NCBI GenBank assembly: GCA_903642265.1
Contig: CAHJWN010000031.1
Location: forward strand, 1-44,066
Reading direction: 5' to 3'
Source of the DNA: Acidobacteriaceae bacterium
GTDB lineage: Bacteria; Acidobacteriota; Terriglobia; Terriglobales; Acidobacteriaceae
Length of the DNA: 44,066 bases
In this document: positions 43,482-44,066 of the stretch, piece by piece
Layout: each line of letters opens with the position of its first letter
Position numbering within the stretch: position 1 is the stretch's first letter
Notes under the pieces: generated by a model
Seen by the model: only the letters and a program-made list of their open reading frames with translations
The model's database searches: none
What the model was told of the DNA's origin: nothing
Made by a program: the position numbers and the translations under genes

Positions 43482-43856
43482 ATGACCACGACAGCAGCCA
43501 CAAGCGACGCACTGAAGATTGACTTCGAAAAGATGGACGGCCTTGTTCCCGGCATGGTGCAGGACGCCAGGACGGGCGAGCTGCTGATGCTCGGCTTCCT
43601 GAACGAGACCAGTTACAAGATGACGCTTGAAACCGGCTACGTCACGTTCTGGAGCCGGACGCGCGGGAAGCTGTGGATGAAGGGCGAGACGAGCGGCAAC
43701 CGTCTCCGCATCGTCGAAGCCGCGACCGACTGCGACTCCGATGCGCTGCTCTTCAAAGTCGAAGTGGAAGGCGACGGTCTCGTCTGCCACGAAGGCACAG
43801 TAAGCTGCTTTACCAAACCGATTGCTGTCGCGCAGACGGAAGAAGGTACGAAGTAA
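43482..43856 (+). CDS. hisI: phosphoribosyl-AMP cyclohydrolase
   Basis: 124 residues, single-domain His[26 protein letters not shown] is the N-terminal block. [23 protein letters not shown] binds the nucleotide, TDCDSDALL carries the Mg/Zn-binding Asp/Cys, and [10 protein letters not shown] gives the zinc Cys pair. It opens the purine ring of PR-AMP in the third step of His synthesis. It has no HisE domain. The stop TAA overlaps the hisG ATG by one base. It is controlled by the upstream attenuator. Confidence 0.96.
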   Translation: MTTTAATSDALKIDFEKMDGLVPGMVQDARTGELLMLGFLNETSYKMTLETGYVTFWSRTRGKLWMKGETSGNRLRIVEAATDCDSDALLFKVEVEGDGLVCHEGTVSCFTKPIAVAQTEEGTK

Positions 43857-44066
43857 TGGCCACGAACAAACTGAAACTCGGTATTCCCAAGGGCAGCCTG
43901 CAGGATGCAACGATCGCCCTCTTCGAACGCGCCGGCTGGCGTATTTTTGCAAACGGCCGCAGCTACTTCCCTACCATCGATGATGTGGAGATCGAATGCA
44001 TGCTCGTCCGGGCGCAGGAGATGGCGCGCTACGTTGAACATGGCGCGCTTGACGCCGGCCTTACCG
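43856..44066 (+). CDS. hisG: ATP phosphoribosyltransferase, N-terminal part
   Basis: The frame from the ATG at 43856 reads [19 protein letters not shown], then [43 protein letters not shown]. This is the catalytic start of HisG, the first and feedback-regulated enzyme of His synthesis. It overlaps hisI by one base (TAATG), so coupling is likely. It runs off the window after about 70 codons, so long versus short form cannot be told, though the LGIPKGSLQ wording fits the long form. Confidence 0.95.
   Translation, partial: MATNKLKLGIPKGSLQDATIALFERAGWRIFANGRSYFPTIDDVEIECMLVRAQEMARYVEHGALDAGLT

Overview
The window reads as a chromosomal segment of a Gram-negative soil bacterium, most likely an Acidobacteriota of the Terriglobia (Granulicella/Terriglobus/Edaphobacter type). 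Reasons are inference: GC-rich coding DNA, lipoprotein and outer-membrane signals, a long run of secreted YVTN-type beta-propellers, an M13 peptidase, a single MlaD/MCE protein, many small lineage-specific proteins, and ribosomal genes in the order rplM-rpsI-rpsB-tsf. No phage, IS element, integrase or CRISPR array was seen, so most of the window is core genome.

Layout. 1-2612 (minus): the start of an NAD-dependent sugar epimerase, a small clan GH-A-like glycoside hydrolase whose barrel motifs appear circularly permuted, and an SDR oxidoreductase. A tRNA-Phe(GAA) lies at 2885-2959. 3372-12383: a secreted adenosine deaminase-like protein, a small membrane protein, a HAD-UbiA fusion, acpS, an MCE protein with repeats, an outer-membrane barrel and an M13 metallopeptidase. 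12685-18171: four consecutive beta-propeller lipoprotein genes, the first two a recent tandem duplication that includes the upstream DNA. 18262-22196 (minus): coaBC-panB-panC-pyrH (coenzyme A and UMP kinase). 22898-26011 (minus): rplM-rpsI-rpsB-tsf, interrupted by hairpins, with an orphan small gene at 22419. 26430-33866 (minus): five tightly spaced membrane-protein genes (Wzy-like polymerase, FtsX-like permease, three GT-C glycosyltransferase-like proteins), probably an envelope glycan locus. 34155-41243: a RodZ-like HTH membrane protein, a short leader ORF plus metK, a DUF3455 protein, ada, an MFS transporter and ahcY, so both SAM synthesis and SAH recycling are here. 41319-44066: a DUF4397 lipoprotein, a secreted helix-hairpin-helix protein, a GNAT with an in-frame minisatellite, and the start of a histidine operon (hisI, hisG).

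The most notable regulatory element is a classical-looking histidine attenuator before hisI: a 26-codon leader peptide with seven His codons (five consecutive), candidate antiterminator pairings and a U-tailed terminator. Other points of interest are the permuted glycosidase, the tandem propeller family, the strongly initiated leader ORF that runs into the metK ribosome-binding site, the acidic tail on ribosomal protein S2, and a set of perfect palindromes and direct repeats between genes.
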